From positions 1 to 64,000 of the forward strand of contig NZ_JACIDU010000015.1 in the NCBI RefSeq assembly GCF_014196535.1: 64,000 bases of DNA, given 5' to 3'. The notes beneath the pieces were generated by a model. The model worked only from the letters and a program-made list of their open reading frames with translations. It had not been told where the DNA came from and searched no databases. Numbering within the stretch: position 1 is the first letter of the stretch; each line of letters begins with the position of its first letter. Made by a program: the position numbers and the translations under genes. Of the stretch, positions 1 to 8,339 are shown piece after piece. Source of the DNA: Allorhizobium borbori (GTDB lineage: Bacteria > Pseudomonadota > Alphaproteobacteria > Rhizobiales > Rhizobiaceae).

Positions 1-1
1 G

Positions 2-334
2 GCTTCTACGCTTCTCATCGAGATGCCGGAGCTCGGCGAACTTGATGAGAAAGCGGCAGCCGCACTGTGCGGGCTTGCGCCTATGAGCCGCCAGTAAGGG
101 CGATGGACCGGACGCGCCTTCATCGCCGGCGGAAGGGCCGTCGTCCGCCAGGCACTCTACATGCCGGCTCTCGTTGCCTGTCGCTTCAACCCGGACCTCA
201 AGGCAAACTACGACCGGCTCAAAGCCGCGGGAAAACCACCAAAGGTCGCCATCACTGCCATCATGCGAAAACTCATCGTTCTCGCTAACGCACTGCTGAA
301 AAACAATCGCAAATGGACCCCAAAACCAGCTTGA
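2..334 (+). pseudogene. IS110-family transposase, 3' remnant
   Basis: The frame starting at base 2 reads the C-terminal half of an IS116/IS110/IS902-type transposase: GLAPMSRQ, a stop, GRWTGRAFIAGGRAVVRQ, ALYMPALVA, then AGKPPKVAITAIMRKLIVLA and a WTPKPA-like end at a TGA (332-334). The TAA at 95-97 interrupts the frame where intact relatives, as I recall them, read SRQSG; that serine is the conserved residue of the C-terminal domain of IS110 transposases. The 5' part lies outside the window. No terminal inverted repeat is expected for this family and none was seen. The remnant abuts the convergent ferredoxin reductase gene with only 14 nt between. Confidence 0.8.
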
Positions 335-348
335 TCAAAACGGATACT

Positions 349-1566
349 CTAGGCGAGAAGCTGCTTCAGGTCGAAATTCGAATCGGCCAGCGATTCCTTT
401 GGCGGGTTGATGCCGTTTTCCAGCATCTTCTTACCCGAGACATAAGCCTTGGCATCGTTGATGGCGTCGACGGCGATGAGATCGCCGGCGCGGAAATACC
501 AGATGGAGAGCGCACCAGGGCGGCTGCCGGGGCGCACCAGCGTTTCGCTGTAGCCGGCATTGTAACCGGCGATCTGGAGCTTGACGTCGTACTGATCGGA
601 CCAGAACCACGGCTGCGGCACATAGGGCCTGGGTTCGCCAGCCAGCACGGCGGCAATCGCTTCCGCCTGATCGACGGCGTTCTGAACCGATTCGAGACGA
701 ATCGGCTGCCCGCGGTAAGGGAAAACCGCGCAATCGCCAGCTGCAAAGATCGAATCATCGCTCGTGCGGCCAAGTTCATCGACGATGATACCGCCGGCTA
801 CGTCGAGACCCGCATCCTTTGCCAGCGAATCATTGGCAGTCACACCGATGCCCACCACGACGAAATCCGCCCTGACACGCGAACCGTCGGTGAGATCGGC
901 GGCGACAACGTGGCCATTTTCGCCGATGAGGTTCACAAGACCGGTCTTTTCGCGGATGGATACACCGTGCTCTTCGTGAATGGCGCGCATGGCATCGGCG
1001 GTTTCTGCGGCGGCGACGCGGCGGAGAATGCGTTCGGCGGCTTCGATGAGCACGACCTCAAGCCCGAGCTTGCGGGCGACGGCCGCCGCTTCAAGGCCGA
1101 TATAACCGCCACCGACCACCAGCAGATGGCGACCCGGGCGCATTTCCCCGGCCAGACGATCGGCATCGGCCTTGTTGCGCACTTCGAAAACACCCTCAAG
1201 CGTGCCGCCGATTTCCACCGGCAGTTTGCGTGGCGTGGCGCCCGTTGCCAGAACCAGCACGTCGTAATCCAGCGTCGAGCCGTCGCTCAGCGTCACTGTC
1301 TTTACCGCGCGATCAATCTTGACGACGCGTGTCGACAGGCGGAGATCCATACCGTTTTCGTTGAACCAGGCATCGGGGCGGTAGGTCAGGCGCTCGAAGC
1401 TCATTTCGCCGAGCAGGTATTTCTTGGAAAGCGGCGGGCGCTGGTAAGGCGGCACGGGCTCATCGCCAATCATGGTGATCGGGCGCTCATCCTTCAGCGC
1501 TCTCAGCTTCGCGGCCAATGCAAATGCCGCCTGCCCCGCACCAACAATGACCAGCCTCTCCGTCAT
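349..1566 (-). CDS. Ferredoxin reductase-type FAD/NAD(P)H oxidoreductase
   Basis: This 405-residue flavoprotein should pass electrons from NAD(P)H through FAD to a small ferredoxin, in the way of rhodocoxin or putidaredoxin reductases. An N-terminal FAD dinucleotide fold (VGAGQAAFALAAKL, about residues 8-21) is followed by ATGATPRKL (about 107), a second NAD-binding GGGYIGLEA (about 152), the FAD motif IFAAGDCAVFP and a C-terminal reductase dimerisation domain (residues ~320-400). I chose the ATG at 1566 because GGAG lies 6-9 nt upstream and the Rossmann fold begins at once; the frame is open for 20 more codons upstream without family features. It is transcribed divergently from the SRPBCC gene. 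No ferredoxin or P450/oxygenase partner is adjacent, so its partner is unknown. Confidence 0.85.
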   Translation of the reverse strand: MTERLVIVGAGQAAFALAAKLRALKDERPITMIGDEPVPPYQRPPLSKKYLLGEMSFERLTYRPDAWFNENGMDLRLSTRVVKIDRAVKTVTLSDGSTLDYDVLVLATGATPRKLPVEIGGTLEGVFEVRNKADADRLAGEMRPGRHLLVVGGGYIGLEAAAVARKLGLEVVLIEAAERILRRVAAAETADAMRAIHEEHGVSIREKTGLVNLIGENGHVVAADLTDGSRVRADFVVVGIGVTANDSLAKDAGLDVAGGIIVDELGRTSDDSIFAAGDCAVFPYRGQPIRLESVQNAVDQAEAIAAVLAGEPRPYVPQPWFWSDQYDVKLQIAGYNAGYSETLVRPGSRPGALSIWYFRAGDLIAVDAINDAKAYVSGKKMLENGINPPKESLADSNFDLKQLLA

Positions 1567-1690
1567 CTTCTTCTCCGCTTTTCCGCTGAATTTCAAGCGA
1601 GGCAGGCGTAAACCCGGTATGGGCAAGCGTCAACTGGACAGGTACCGGCAAAATGCGCAATCTTCTGCCCGAACGGGACTACGGGAATCG

Positions 1691-2188
1691 ATGAGCGGCA
1701 CCGGGCGCGAAACCATCCACGAAACCTTGAGTTTCGAGCATCACTACAGTGTTCACCCGTCACGGGTCTTTGCCGCCTGGGCAAACGATGAAAGTCGGGC
1801 GCGCTGGTGCGGACTTTCGCAGGACGGCCCGGCCCGGATGGATCGGATGGCCTTCCTTCCCGGAGGTTGCGATGTGATCGGCGGCGACACACAAAGCGAC
1901 GCCCACATCAGCATAGAACGCCGCTTCATCGATATTCAGGAAAACCAGCGAATCGTCTTCATCGAGACCGTGATGGACAGGGACAAGCCGCTCGGCGCGA
2001 CGCTCGTAACCGTCAGCCTGCGTGGCAGCGGCGGTTTCTGCATCGTGGCGCTGACCCTGCAGATCACGTCCTTTTGTGGCCCGGCCTTCATTGAAGCCTG
2101 CCGCGAGCAACACCGCTCGGCACTGCACCGCCTCGGTCTCGAATGCAAGCGGCCAGACCTCAAGATCGTGGCCGAGGGGCCGCGCTGA
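1691..2188 (+). CDS. SRPBCC / AHSA1-like domain protein
   Basis: This 165-residue soluble protein resembles the activator of Hsp90 ATPase homologue 1 (AHSA1)/START-like family, which builds a hydrophobic ligand cavity. Typical elements are FEHHYSVHPSRVFAAWAN near the N-terminus, an acidic/glycine turn (LPGGCDVIGGD), and the closing helix EACREQHRSALHRL. Members are often linked to stress or polyketide handling, but no substrate can be deduced here. The ATG at 1691 is preferred because the fold starts about 10 residues later; upstream in-frame codons overlap the divergent reductase gene. The gene ends just before a strong palindromic terminator shared with the convergent downstream gene. Confidence 0.7.
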   Translation: MSGTGRETIHETLSFEHHYSVHPSRVFAAWANDESRARWCGLSQDGPARMDRMAFLPGGCDVIGGDTQSDAHISIERRFIDIQENQRIVFIETVMDRDKPLGATLVTVSLRGSGGFCIVALTLQITSFCGPAFIEACREQHRSALHRLGLECKRPDLKIVAEGPR

Positions 2189-2212
2189 GAATCATACGCC
2201 TGTATAAGGCGT

Positions 2213-2244
2213 GATCCAGCCGGCCCCGGCGGGGCGGCTGGATC
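2213..2244. terminator. Bidirectional hairpin terminator
   Basis: A perfect 10-bp stem (GATCCAGCCG, 2213-2222, against CGGCTGGATC, 2235-2244) encloses a further CCCC/GGGG pairing. It lies between the convergent SRPBCC and glyoxalase-related genes and is followed on the plus strand by GGGTTT. The position and strength suit termination from both sides; the T-run is short. Confidence 0.7.
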
Positions 2245-2249
2245 GGGTT

Positions 2250-2693
2250 TCAGGCCACAGGCTGAACGGTCATCTGCGGCCGCCCGTTCGAAGTGCGGCG
2301 GGGCGATACGCCCGTGGCATCAACCACCGCATTCACCCGGCTGCGGAAAGCGGAAAAGCTTTCGAAGGTGACGACATCGACCGGACGGTCGAACTGCACG
2401 GCGATACGATAAAGGCCGGCCGTCGGCAGCCTGGTCAGCGATACGATCCGGCCCTCATAGGGCTGGCCGAGATAGCTGCCGCGCACCTTCTGGTCGACGG
2501 CGAGCGAAAGCGCGTTTGTATCGTCGCGCCGGGCAAGGGCCGAAAGCGTGTTCCAGTCGCGTTCGCCGTGGCTCTTGGCTACGAGTTCAAGCGCGGTGGA
2601 ATGAGCGATTTCAGCGCCCTGATCGGCCATGGCGCGGCGCAATCGCTTTGCCTGGGCCTTGAAATCGTCAATCGTCGTCAGGGCCATGGTCAT
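2250..2693 (-). CDS. Glyoxalase superfamily-related protein (Glyoxalase_8-type)
   Basis: This 147-residue protein begins with a helical region (TIDDFKAQAKRLRRAM...GERDWNTLSA, residues ~5-50) typical of proteins carrying the 'glyoxalase-related' domain, followed by a beta-rich segment around YEGRIVSLTRL and FDRPVDVVTF. No metal ligands or active site can be assigned, and the function is unknown. The start at 2693 is chosen because GAGGAG sits 7 nt upstream; a second in-frame ATG follows two codons later. It is convergent with the SRPBCC gene across a strong hairpin and divergent from the PilZ-type gene. Confidence 0.65.
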   Translation of the reverse strand: MTMALTTIDDFKAQAKRLRRAMADQGAEIAHSTALELVAKSHGERDWNTLSALARRDDTNALSLAVDQKVRGSYLGQPYEGRIVSLTRLPTAGLYRIAVQFDRPVDVVTFESFSAFRSRVNAVVDATGVSPRRTSNGRPQMTVQPVA

Positions 2694-3019
2694 GGCAATA
2701 CTCCTCAACGTGAAGCATGACATTCGATGGGGGGCTCGCATTGCCTCCGTCCGCATGCGCTGATGGAGTTTGAAAGTGCAAAAGGAGGACTTCACCAAAG
2801 CTTGTCGCTCGCGAGCGGCCGGCGCCTCAACCACAGCGATAAATAATGAAAGATGAAGACCGTTTCAAGGCTCCAGTCCGGCACAAGCCTGCGCGACCAC
2901 CTTTCCACCGACTGCGACCTATTTGCACATTTGGCTCGCATTTTAACGCACCGATTCACCTCTGTAGAAGGAAGCTGCGCTATTCTGGAACCATTCAAGA
3001 CAAGGCACGGGAGGGTGCC

Positions 3020-3367
3020 ATGCCGATACAGATAAGAGTGCAAGATAACGGCAAGGCGCCGCCAGAGGAACTTTACGAAAAGTTTACGATCGACCGACCC
3101 GGCAAGATTGTATTCGTTGGTCATCGCCTGAGCATTTCCAACTCGGTGCGCTGCGTGATCCGCCGGATCTCGCAGTATGGCGCGCAGCTTGAAGTGAGCC
3201 CGAAGGTGGAGCTGCCCTCGCATTTCTTCCTCGAGATTCTCGGCATTCGCGACGAAATCGGCTGCACGATGAGCAAACGCGAGGGTGAGATCGTCACCGT
3301 CGGCTTCAACATGCTGATCGACCCGGAATTCCTCCACCATGTGCGCAGGCTCAGCTTCGAAAGCTGA
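3020..3367 (+). CDS. PilZ-type domain protein
   Basis: This 115-residue soluble protein has a layout like single-domain alphaproteobacterial PilZ proteins: RPGKIVF, then VRCVIRRISQYGAQLEV (residues ~38-55), FFLEILG and a C-terminal EGEIVTVGFNM strand. PilZ domains bind cyclic di-GMP using RxxxR and D/NxSxxG motifs; here the second motif reads as ISQYGA, so nucleotide binding is uncertain. The ATG at 3020 follows a GGGAGGG Shine-Dalgarno. It stands alone ahead of the aminotransferase gene. Confidence 0.6.
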   Translation: MPIQIRVQDNGKAPPEELYEKFTIDRPGKIVFVGHRLSISNSVRCVIRRISQYGAQLEVSPKVELPSHFFLEILGIRDEIGCTMSKREGEIVTVGFNMLIDPEFLHHVRRLSFES

Positions 3368-3518
3368 GCCTTTTCGCGAGCATGTCCTGCCCCATGGCAA
3401 TCTTTCTGCGGAATATGTTTTCCGAAAGCCCGGCAACAGGTCGGGCGGGCCTTGCCACGGCAACACCTTTGCCTATTGTGGCGACCTTTCCGCCCCCCTT
3501 GCATTCCGGACACCAGAT

Positions 3519-4628
3519 ATGCCCGCCTTTTCCCGCTTCACACCGCTGATTGCCTCCCTTCCCTCGACCGTTCCCTTCGTCGGCCCCGAGGCCATCGAGC
3601 GGCAGACCGGTTCGCCCGTTCGTGCCCGCATCGGCGCCAATGAAAGCGGCTTCGGCCCTGCTCCTTCCGTCATCGAGGCCATCGGCAAGGCCGCGCTCGA
3701 AACGTGGAAATATGCCGACCCCGAAAACTTCGAGTTGAAGCAGGCCCTTGCCGCGCATCTCGGCTGCAAGCCTGAGAATATTGCCGTGGGCGAAGGCGTC
3801 GACGCCATTCTCGGCCTCATCGTGCGGATGGTGATCGAACCCGGCGCGCCGGTCGTCAATTCCTTCGGCGGCTATCCGACCTTCAATTACCATGTCGCCG
3901 GCTTCGGCGGGCGGCTGGTAACCGTTCCTTATGAAAGCGACCGGGAAAACCCGGCGGCGCTGCTGGAAGCGACAAAGCGCGAAAATGCGCCGCTCGTCTA
4001 TTTCGCCAATCCCGACAATCCCATGGGAAGCTGGCGGAGTGCTGCGGAAGTCGAGGCTTTCGCAAAGGCCGTGCCGGAGGATTCGCTGCTCGTGCTGGAC
4101 GAGGCCTATATAGAGTGTGCGCCGGAAGGCACGGCGCCTTCCATCGCCAGCCTCATCGACCGTCCGAATGTCATCCGCACCCGCACCTTCTCCAAGGCCT
4201 ATGGTCTGGCGGGCGCGCGCGTCGGCTATGCCATCGGCGCACCGGAAACGATCAAGGCCTTCGACAAGATCCGCAACCATTTCGGCATGGCGCGCATTTC
4301 CGTCGCCGCTGCGCTCGCCGCATTGAAGGATCAGGCCTATCTCGCGTCTGTTCTTGGCAAGATCGAGGCTTCGCGCCAGCGAATCGGCACCATTGCGCGG
4401 GCGAATGGTTTCGAGCCGCGGCCTTCGGCCACCAACTTCGTGGCGGTCGATTGCGGGCGCGATGGCGATTACGCCCGCGCCATCGTTACCGGTCTCGGCG
4501 AAAAGGGTGTGTTCATCCGCATGCCGGGCGTGGCGCCTCTCAACCGCTGCATCCGCGTTTCCACCGGCACGGAAGCCGATATGGCTCTGCTGGAAGAAAC
4601 CCTGCCGGACGTGCTGAAGGCACTCTGA
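3519..4628 (+). CDS. HisC-like PLP aminotransferase (class I/II)
   Basis: This 369-residue fold-type I aminotransferase resembles histidinol-phosphate aminotransferase, which transfers the amino group of glutamate to imidazole-acetol phosphate. Visible motifs are ARIGANESGFGP (about 38-48), NPDNPMGSW (164-172) for the substrate/PLP loop, DEAYIE (194-199) with Asp and Tyr for the ring, and TFSKAYGLAGARVGY with the PLP lysine at about 226. The start at ATG 3519 places the protein at normal HisC length; the frame is open further upstream into the PilZ gene. No his genes are adjacent, so its real substrate could be another aromatic or imidazole amino acid. A strong terminator follows directly. 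Confidence 0.8.
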   Translation: MPAFSRFTPLIASLPSTVPFVGPEAIERQTGSPVRARIGANESGFGPAPSVIEAIGKAALETWKYADPENFELKQALAAHLGCKPENIAVGEGVDAILGLIVRMVIEPGAPVVNSFGGYPTFNYHVAGFGGRLVTVPYESDRENPAALLEATKRENAPLVYFANPDNPMGSWRSAAEVEAFAKAVPEDSLLVLDEAYIECAPEGTAPSIASLIDRPNVIRTRTFSKAYGLAGARVGYAIGAPETIKAFDKIRNHFGMARISVAAALAALKDQAYLASVLGKIEASRQRIGTIARANGFEPRPSATNFVAVDCGRDGDYARAIVTGLGEKGVFIRMPGVAPLNRCIRVSTGTEADMALLEETLPDVLKAL

Positions 4629-4634
4629 AACGCG

Positions 4635-4677
4635 AAAGAACCGTGCCGGCCTTGTCTCTGCCGATCACGGTTCTTTT
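4635..4677 (+). terminator. Rho-independent terminator
   Basis: An 11-bp perfect stem (AAAGAACCGTG, 4635-4645, with CACGGTTCTTT, 4666-4676), a 20-nt loop and a short T-run, 7 nt past the stop of the HisC-like gene. Confidence 0.85.
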
Positions 4678-4821
4678 CAAGCGGGTGGCGTCTTCGCCGC
4701 CCGATCCCCTCGCAGGCCTTTACTCCCGATGAGTGGTGCTACGGCCCCGCCCTTCCTCTCAGCCCTTGCCGGGCCTTTCTTGAAGGCGGGACCGCGCACG
4801 CTCCCCTCACAAACTCATAAA

Positions 4822-5088
4822 TCAGTGCATCGTCATCCATTCGCGGGCAGCGCGAAGTGCGGCAGCCAGATCGGCCTTGGTCATCGTGCGGGCCAGTTCA
4901 GCGCGCAGTTCGGCGGCGTGATCGGAACCCTTGATCGCGGCGATGTTGAGCCACTTGTGGGCAGCGACCAGATCGACCTCGCAGCCGCGGCCCGTCGCGT
5001 ACATCAGGCCCATTTCGCAGAAGACATCGGCGAGTGCTTCGCCACCCATGGTGGCCATTCCAGCATTCTGAATATCAAAGCGTGCCAT
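4822..5088 (-). CDS. Small Sel1-repeat protein
   Basis: This 88-residue protein is built around one and a half Sel1-like repeats: EMGLMYATGRGCEVDLVAAH followed by KWLNIAAIKG, then a helical tail rich in Ala/Arg. Sel1 repeats are TPR-like helical hairpins used for protein contacts, often in signalling or envelope functions. There is no signal peptide, so it should be cytoplasmic. The ATG at 5088 has an AAGGG-type ribosome site about 8 nt upstream. Its partner cannot be deduced. Confidence 0.75.
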   Translation of the reverse strand: MARFDIQNAGMATMGGEALADVFCEMGLMYATGRGCEVDLVAAHKWLNIAAIKGSDHAAELRAELARTMTKADLAAALRAAREWMTMH

Positions 5089-5618
5089 TGGTTTGATCCC
5101 TTAAACCCTGTTTCTATTCTCTTCGTCGGCCTGCCCCTTAGCGGGCTCATCCAGGCTGCCTTGCCGGTTTTCCGGTCTGTCCGGCGCCTTGGAAGCGGCA
5201 GGTTGTTTCCTGTCCGTTTGTTGAGTTCACTTTCTCAAAGACGATTCAAAATTGCGCTAAAATGCTTGATTAATGACGGGCAAACGAAATCCAAATGCTT
5301 GGTTAAATTGGGTTTTCATTAAGTATCGGAATGCCGTAACGCCAAGGAATTAGCCTCGAATTTTACGAAAGCTTCACGCTCGCGCCGCAACTCTTTTTTC
5401 ACCATAGGAAAGCGACGCGCGTTTTTTCTTCCTCTGCTCACTCCCGTTTTTGATGCGCTCCGACCGTTTTTCGCTGCATATAAAAATTGACTTTTACGTG
5501 CACGGAATTTTTGGCAGGATGCGCATGCAGCCTGAAAAACGGCGGCACAGGGAATCAACGAGGGACGTCTTGCCGGGAGGAGCCGCCAGACGCCCTTCTT
5601 TCGGGAGGATAAGGACAC
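5089..5618. other. 530-bp AT-richer intergenic region
   Basis: It lies between the divergent Sel1 and DUF2147 genes. The stretch 5220-5540 is notably AT-richer than its surroundings and has no convincing ORF on either strand; long minus-strand frames here lack family features. One GANTC site (GATTC near 5243) and a TTGACT-like -35 near 5487-5492 are visible, but no well-spaced -10 box. It probably holds promoters for both flanking genes; a small RNA cannot be excluded. Confidence 0.5.
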
Positions 5619-5954
5619 ATGAGACATATTCTGGCAGCGGCCCTTCTCATCGGCTTCGCCATGCCCGCCTTTGCCGGCGAGCCCATCGAGGGCAACTGGA
5701 AAACGGCGAGCGGCGAGACTGCGGCGATTGCCCCATGCAGCGGCGGCTTCTGCATCACGCTCAAGACCGGTGCCCATGCCGGCAAGCAGATCGGCAAGCT
5801 GGCCGGTTCCGGCACGGATTACAGCGGCTCGATCACCGACCCCAAGGAAGACAAGACCTATAGCGGCTCCGGCAGCGTTTCCGGAAATACGCTGAAGATG
5901 AAGGGTTGCGTTCTTTCCGTGTTCTGCAAATCGCAGAACTGGACACGGCTCTGA
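5619..5954 (+). CDS. DUF2147-like small secreted protein
   Basis: This 111-residue protein has a clear signal peptide (MRHILAAALLIGFAMPAFAG, cleavage after about residue 19) and a short beta-rich mature domain beginning EPIEGNWKTASGETAAIAPC, the opening usual for DUF2147 proteins. Four cysteines (in PCSGGFC and GCVLSVFC) could form two disulfides in the periplasm. The biological role of the family is unknown. An AAGGAC ribosome site precedes the ATG. An inverted repeat lies 30 nt after the stop. Confidence 0.75.
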   Translation: MRHILAAALLIGFAMPAFAGEPIEGNWKTASGETAAIAPCSGGFCITLKTGAHAGKQIGKLAGSGTDYSGSITDPKEDKTYSGSGSVSGNTLKMKGCVLSVFCKSQNWTRL

Positions 5955-5983
5955 CACCTTTCGGCCGTTAACCCTTGTGAATA

Positions 5984-6019
5984 CCGGCTGAACCGTGGCG
6001 TCAGACATGGTTCAGCCGG
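5984..6019. terminator. Perfect 11-bp inverted repeat, terminator-like
   Basis: CCGGCTGAACC (5984-5994) pairs perfectly with GGTTCAGCCGG (6009-6019) around a 14-nt loop, between the DUF2147 gene and a 56-residue ORF. No T-run follows, so it may attenuate or stabilise the upstream mRNA rather than act as a classical terminator. Confidence 0.5.
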
Positions 6020-6065
6020 GGCGTGTCAAAACAATGTCCGACAACAGACGAAAAGAGGGCACGCC

Positions 6066-6236
6066 ATGACACAATCCGCACGCCGCCTGACGATCTTCAC
6101 CCTGACCATGGCGATCTTCGCCCTTCTGTTTGCCGAGCTTGTCGCCCGCAACGGCATCGATAACCGCCGCGTGCATCTCGGCACGGACATTACCTGCCTG
6201 CACAAAGCCAGCCCGAGCTGCACCTACGCGCTGTAA
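6066..6236 (+). CDS. Small single-pass membrane or secreted protein, 56 aa
   Basis: This short ORF has a basic N-terminus (MTQSARR) followed by a hydrophobic helix (LTIFTLTMAIFALLFAELVA, residues ~8-27) and a polar tail with two cysteines (DITCLHKASPSC). An AAAGAGGG ribosome site lies about 8 nt before the ATG. The helix could be an uncleaved signal anchor or a signal peptide. Length, frame and codon use fit a real small gene, but I do not recognise the family. It stands between the DUF2147 and AMP nucleosidase genes in the same direction. Confidence 0.55.
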   Translation: MTQSARRLTIFTLTMAIFALLFAELVARNGIDNRRVHLGTDITCLHKASPSCTYAL

Positions 6237-6322
6237 ACAGCACCTGTCTTCGGCATCGAAAAATTGAACACTGGCAGAAATGGCCCCGCTTGCCTGTCAT
6301 CGTCTTCAATTTATAATGCCTC

Positions 6323-7825
6323 ATGAACAAACGAATCCAGACTCATTCGCCACTCTCCTTCATCAGCCCCGAACCCGCGAAGCCGCAGGTTTTCGATGAT
6401 CCGGTCAAGGCCGTCGATGCCTTGACGGAACTCTACGACCGCAACACGGCCTTTCTGAAAGCCGGCTTCGGCGAACTCGCCAAGGGCGGGACGGTGCACG
6501 GTCGCTTCCGCGCCTTCTACCCGCAGGTTGCCATTGAAACCACGAGCTTCGGCCTGGCCGATTCGCGTCTGTCCTACGGCCATGTCACCTCGCCGGGCAT
6601 CTACACCACGACAATCACCCGCCCGAAGCTGTTTCGCCACTATCTCAAGACCCAGCTCGGGCTATTGATGAAGAATCACGGCGTGCCGGTCACCGTATCC
6701 GAATCGACCACGCCCATTCCGCTGCATTTTGCGTTCGGGGAAGGCGCCCATGTCGAGGCCTCCGCCTCAACGGCGCTTGCCGACGTGCCCCTGCGCGACC
6801 TGTTCGACACGCCGGACCTCAACACCACGGACGACCTCATCGCCAATGGCGAATACGATCAGGTGCCTGGCGAACCGGCGCCGCTCGCCCCGTTTACCGC
6901 GCAGCGCATCGACTATTCGCTGGCCCGGCTTTCACACTACACGGCGACGGCGGCGGAGCATTTCCAGAACTTCGTGCTCTTCACCAACTACCAGTTCTAT
7001 ATGGACGAATTCTGCGCCTGGGCTCGCCAGCAGATGGCCGAGGGCGGCAATGGCTACACCGCCTTCGTGGAGCCGGGCAATATCGTGACCGAAGCAGGCC
7101 AGACCGCCCCGACTGCTGCCCAACCGGTGCGAATGCCGCAGATGCCGGCCTATCACATCAAGAAAAAGGGTCACGGCGGCATCACCATGGTCAATATCGG
7201 CGTCGGCCCGTCCAACGCCAAGACGATTACCGACCACATCGCCGTTCTGCGCCCGCATGCCTGGCTGATGCTCGGCCATTGCGCCGGCCTGCGCAACAGC
7301 CAGCGGCTTGGCGATTACGTGCTTGCCCACGCCTATGTGCGCGAGGACCATGTTCTCGATGACGACCTGCCGGTATGGATCCCGATCCCCGCGCTTTCGG
7401 AAGTCCAGCTCGCGCTGGAAGGAGCCGTCGCGGAAGTGACCGGGCTTTCCGGCTTCGAGCTGAAGCGCATCATGCGTACCGGCACCGTCGCCACCATCGA
7501 CAACCGCAACTGGGAACTGCGCGACCAGCGCGGTCCGGTGAAACGGCTCTCCCAGTCCCGCGCCATCGCGCTCGACATGGAATCGGCCACCATCGCCGCC
7601 AACGGCTTCCGCTTCCGCGTACCCTACGGCACGCTGCTGTGCGTCTCCGACAAGCCGCTGCACGGTGAACTGAAACTGCCGGGCATGGCGACCGCCTTCT
7701 ATCGCACGCAGGTCAGCCAGCACCTGCAAATCGGCATCCGCGCCATCCAGATGATGGCCGACATGCCGATCGAAGCGCTGCATTCCCGCAAGCTGAGAAG
7801 CTTCTACGAAACGGCGTTCCAGTAA
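6323..7825 (+). CDS. amn: AMP nucleosidase
   Basis: This 500-residue enzyme hydrolyses AMP to adenine and ribose 5-phosphate, tuning the AMP pool and feeding purine salvage in the cytoplasm. Its length matches the family (about 480-500). The N-terminal AMP nucleosidase domain (VDALTELYDRNTAFLK, RFRAFYPQVAIETTS) is followed by a phosphorylase-type domain with NIGVGPSNAKTITDH (about residue 289), the LGHCAGLRNSQRLGDYVLAH loop and the late LDMESATIAANGFRFRVPYG stretch, where the conserved glutamate contacts ribose. The ATG at 6323 is the only start giving a family-length protein. A GC-rich terminator follows the stop. Confidence 0.92.
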   Translation: MNKRIQTHSPLSFISPEPAKPQVFDDPVKAVDALTELYDRNTAFLKAGFGELAKGGTVHGRFRAFYPQVAIETTSFGLADSRLSYGHVTSPGIYTTTITRPKLFRHYLKTQLGLLMKNHGVPVTVSESTTPIPLHFAFGEGAHVEASASTALADVPLRDLFDTPDLNTTDDLIANGEYDQVPGEPAPLAPFTAQRIDYSLARLSHYTATAAEHFQNFVLFTNYQFYMDEFCAWARQQMAEGGNGYTAFVEPGNIVTEAGQTAPTAAQPVRMPQMPAYHIKKKGHGGITMVNIGVGPSNAKTITDHIAVLRPHAWLMLGHCAGLRNSQRLGDYVLAHAYVREDHVLDDDLPVWIPIPALSEVQLALEGAVAEVTGLSGFELKRIMRTGTVATIDNRNWELRDQRGPVKRLSQSRAIALDMESATIAANGFRFRVPYGTLLCVSDKPLHGELKLPGMATAFYRTQVSQHLQIGIRAIQMMADMPIEALHSRKLRSFYETAFQ

Positions 7826-7836
7826 TCCCCGGGGTG

Positions 7837-7866
7837 GGCCGGCGCCAGATCAAGGCACCGGCCTTT
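7837..7866 (+). terminator. Rho-independent terminator after amn
   Basis: GGCCGGCGCC (7837-7846) pairs with GGCACCGGCC (7854-7863) with one internal mismatch and an 8-nt loop, followed by TTT. It ends the amn transcript just ahead of the next gene. Confidence 0.7.
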
Positions 7867-7880
7867 CAGGATGCAAGACG

Positions 7881-8339
7881 ATGTATGTGCTGAAACCCGG
7901 AATCAAAAAAGACCCTGCAAGGCGTTGGGCACTCCCGGACAGGATCTTCTTCGGTTTTGGCGCCTGCCACATTCTGGCCGGTACATTCCTGAGGAACCCG
8001 CCGCTGGAGGGTGTCTTTGCCGAACGGATCCTGCCGGCCGACGGTTACTCCGGCAACCACATCTATGTAACGAACGGAACGATCGCGTTCGACTGTCACG
8101 GCTTTTGCTGCCGTGACAAACTTCTGGCCCACCACAAGAAGGGATGGTCCTCACGACAACCCGGCTGGAACGCGACAATCGAGTCAGTCGACTTTGACCT
8201 GCTCGACACCTCCGCGCTCAACCATCGCAAGATGCTCGGCCCGGACCAATATCTGCATGATCCGGTTCCACGCGCGTCCCGCTTCATAGCCCGTCACGAT
8301 GTGGACAGGGCTATGGCGATGGCTCTCACTCACGTTTGA
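7881..8339 (+). CDS. Hypothetical protein
   Basis: This 152-residue ORF begins MYVLKPGIKKDPARRWALPD and contains FFGFGACHILAG, GYSGNHIYVTNGTIAFDCHG and a basic middle. The pattern looks like a conserved rhizobial hypothetical protein rather than a shadow frame: it has internally consistent codon use and no better frame on the opposite strand. No signal peptide, membrane segment or catalytic motif is recognised. Its 3' end overlaps the convergent OsmC gene by 10 nt. Function unknown. Confidence 0.55.
   Translation: MYVLKPGIKKDPARRWALPDRIFFGFGACHILAGTFLRNPPLEGVFAERILPADGYSGNHIYVTNGTIAFDCHGFCCRDKLLAHHKKGWSSRQPGWNATIESVDFDLLDTSALNHRKMLGPDQYLHDPVPRASRFIARHDVDRAMAMALTHV

Noticed and set aside
313-1611. 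Long plus-strand ORF of 432 codons opposite the ferredoxin reductase
   Set aside because: It is the antisense shadow of a gene with clear FAD/NAD motifs; it has no recognisable domain.
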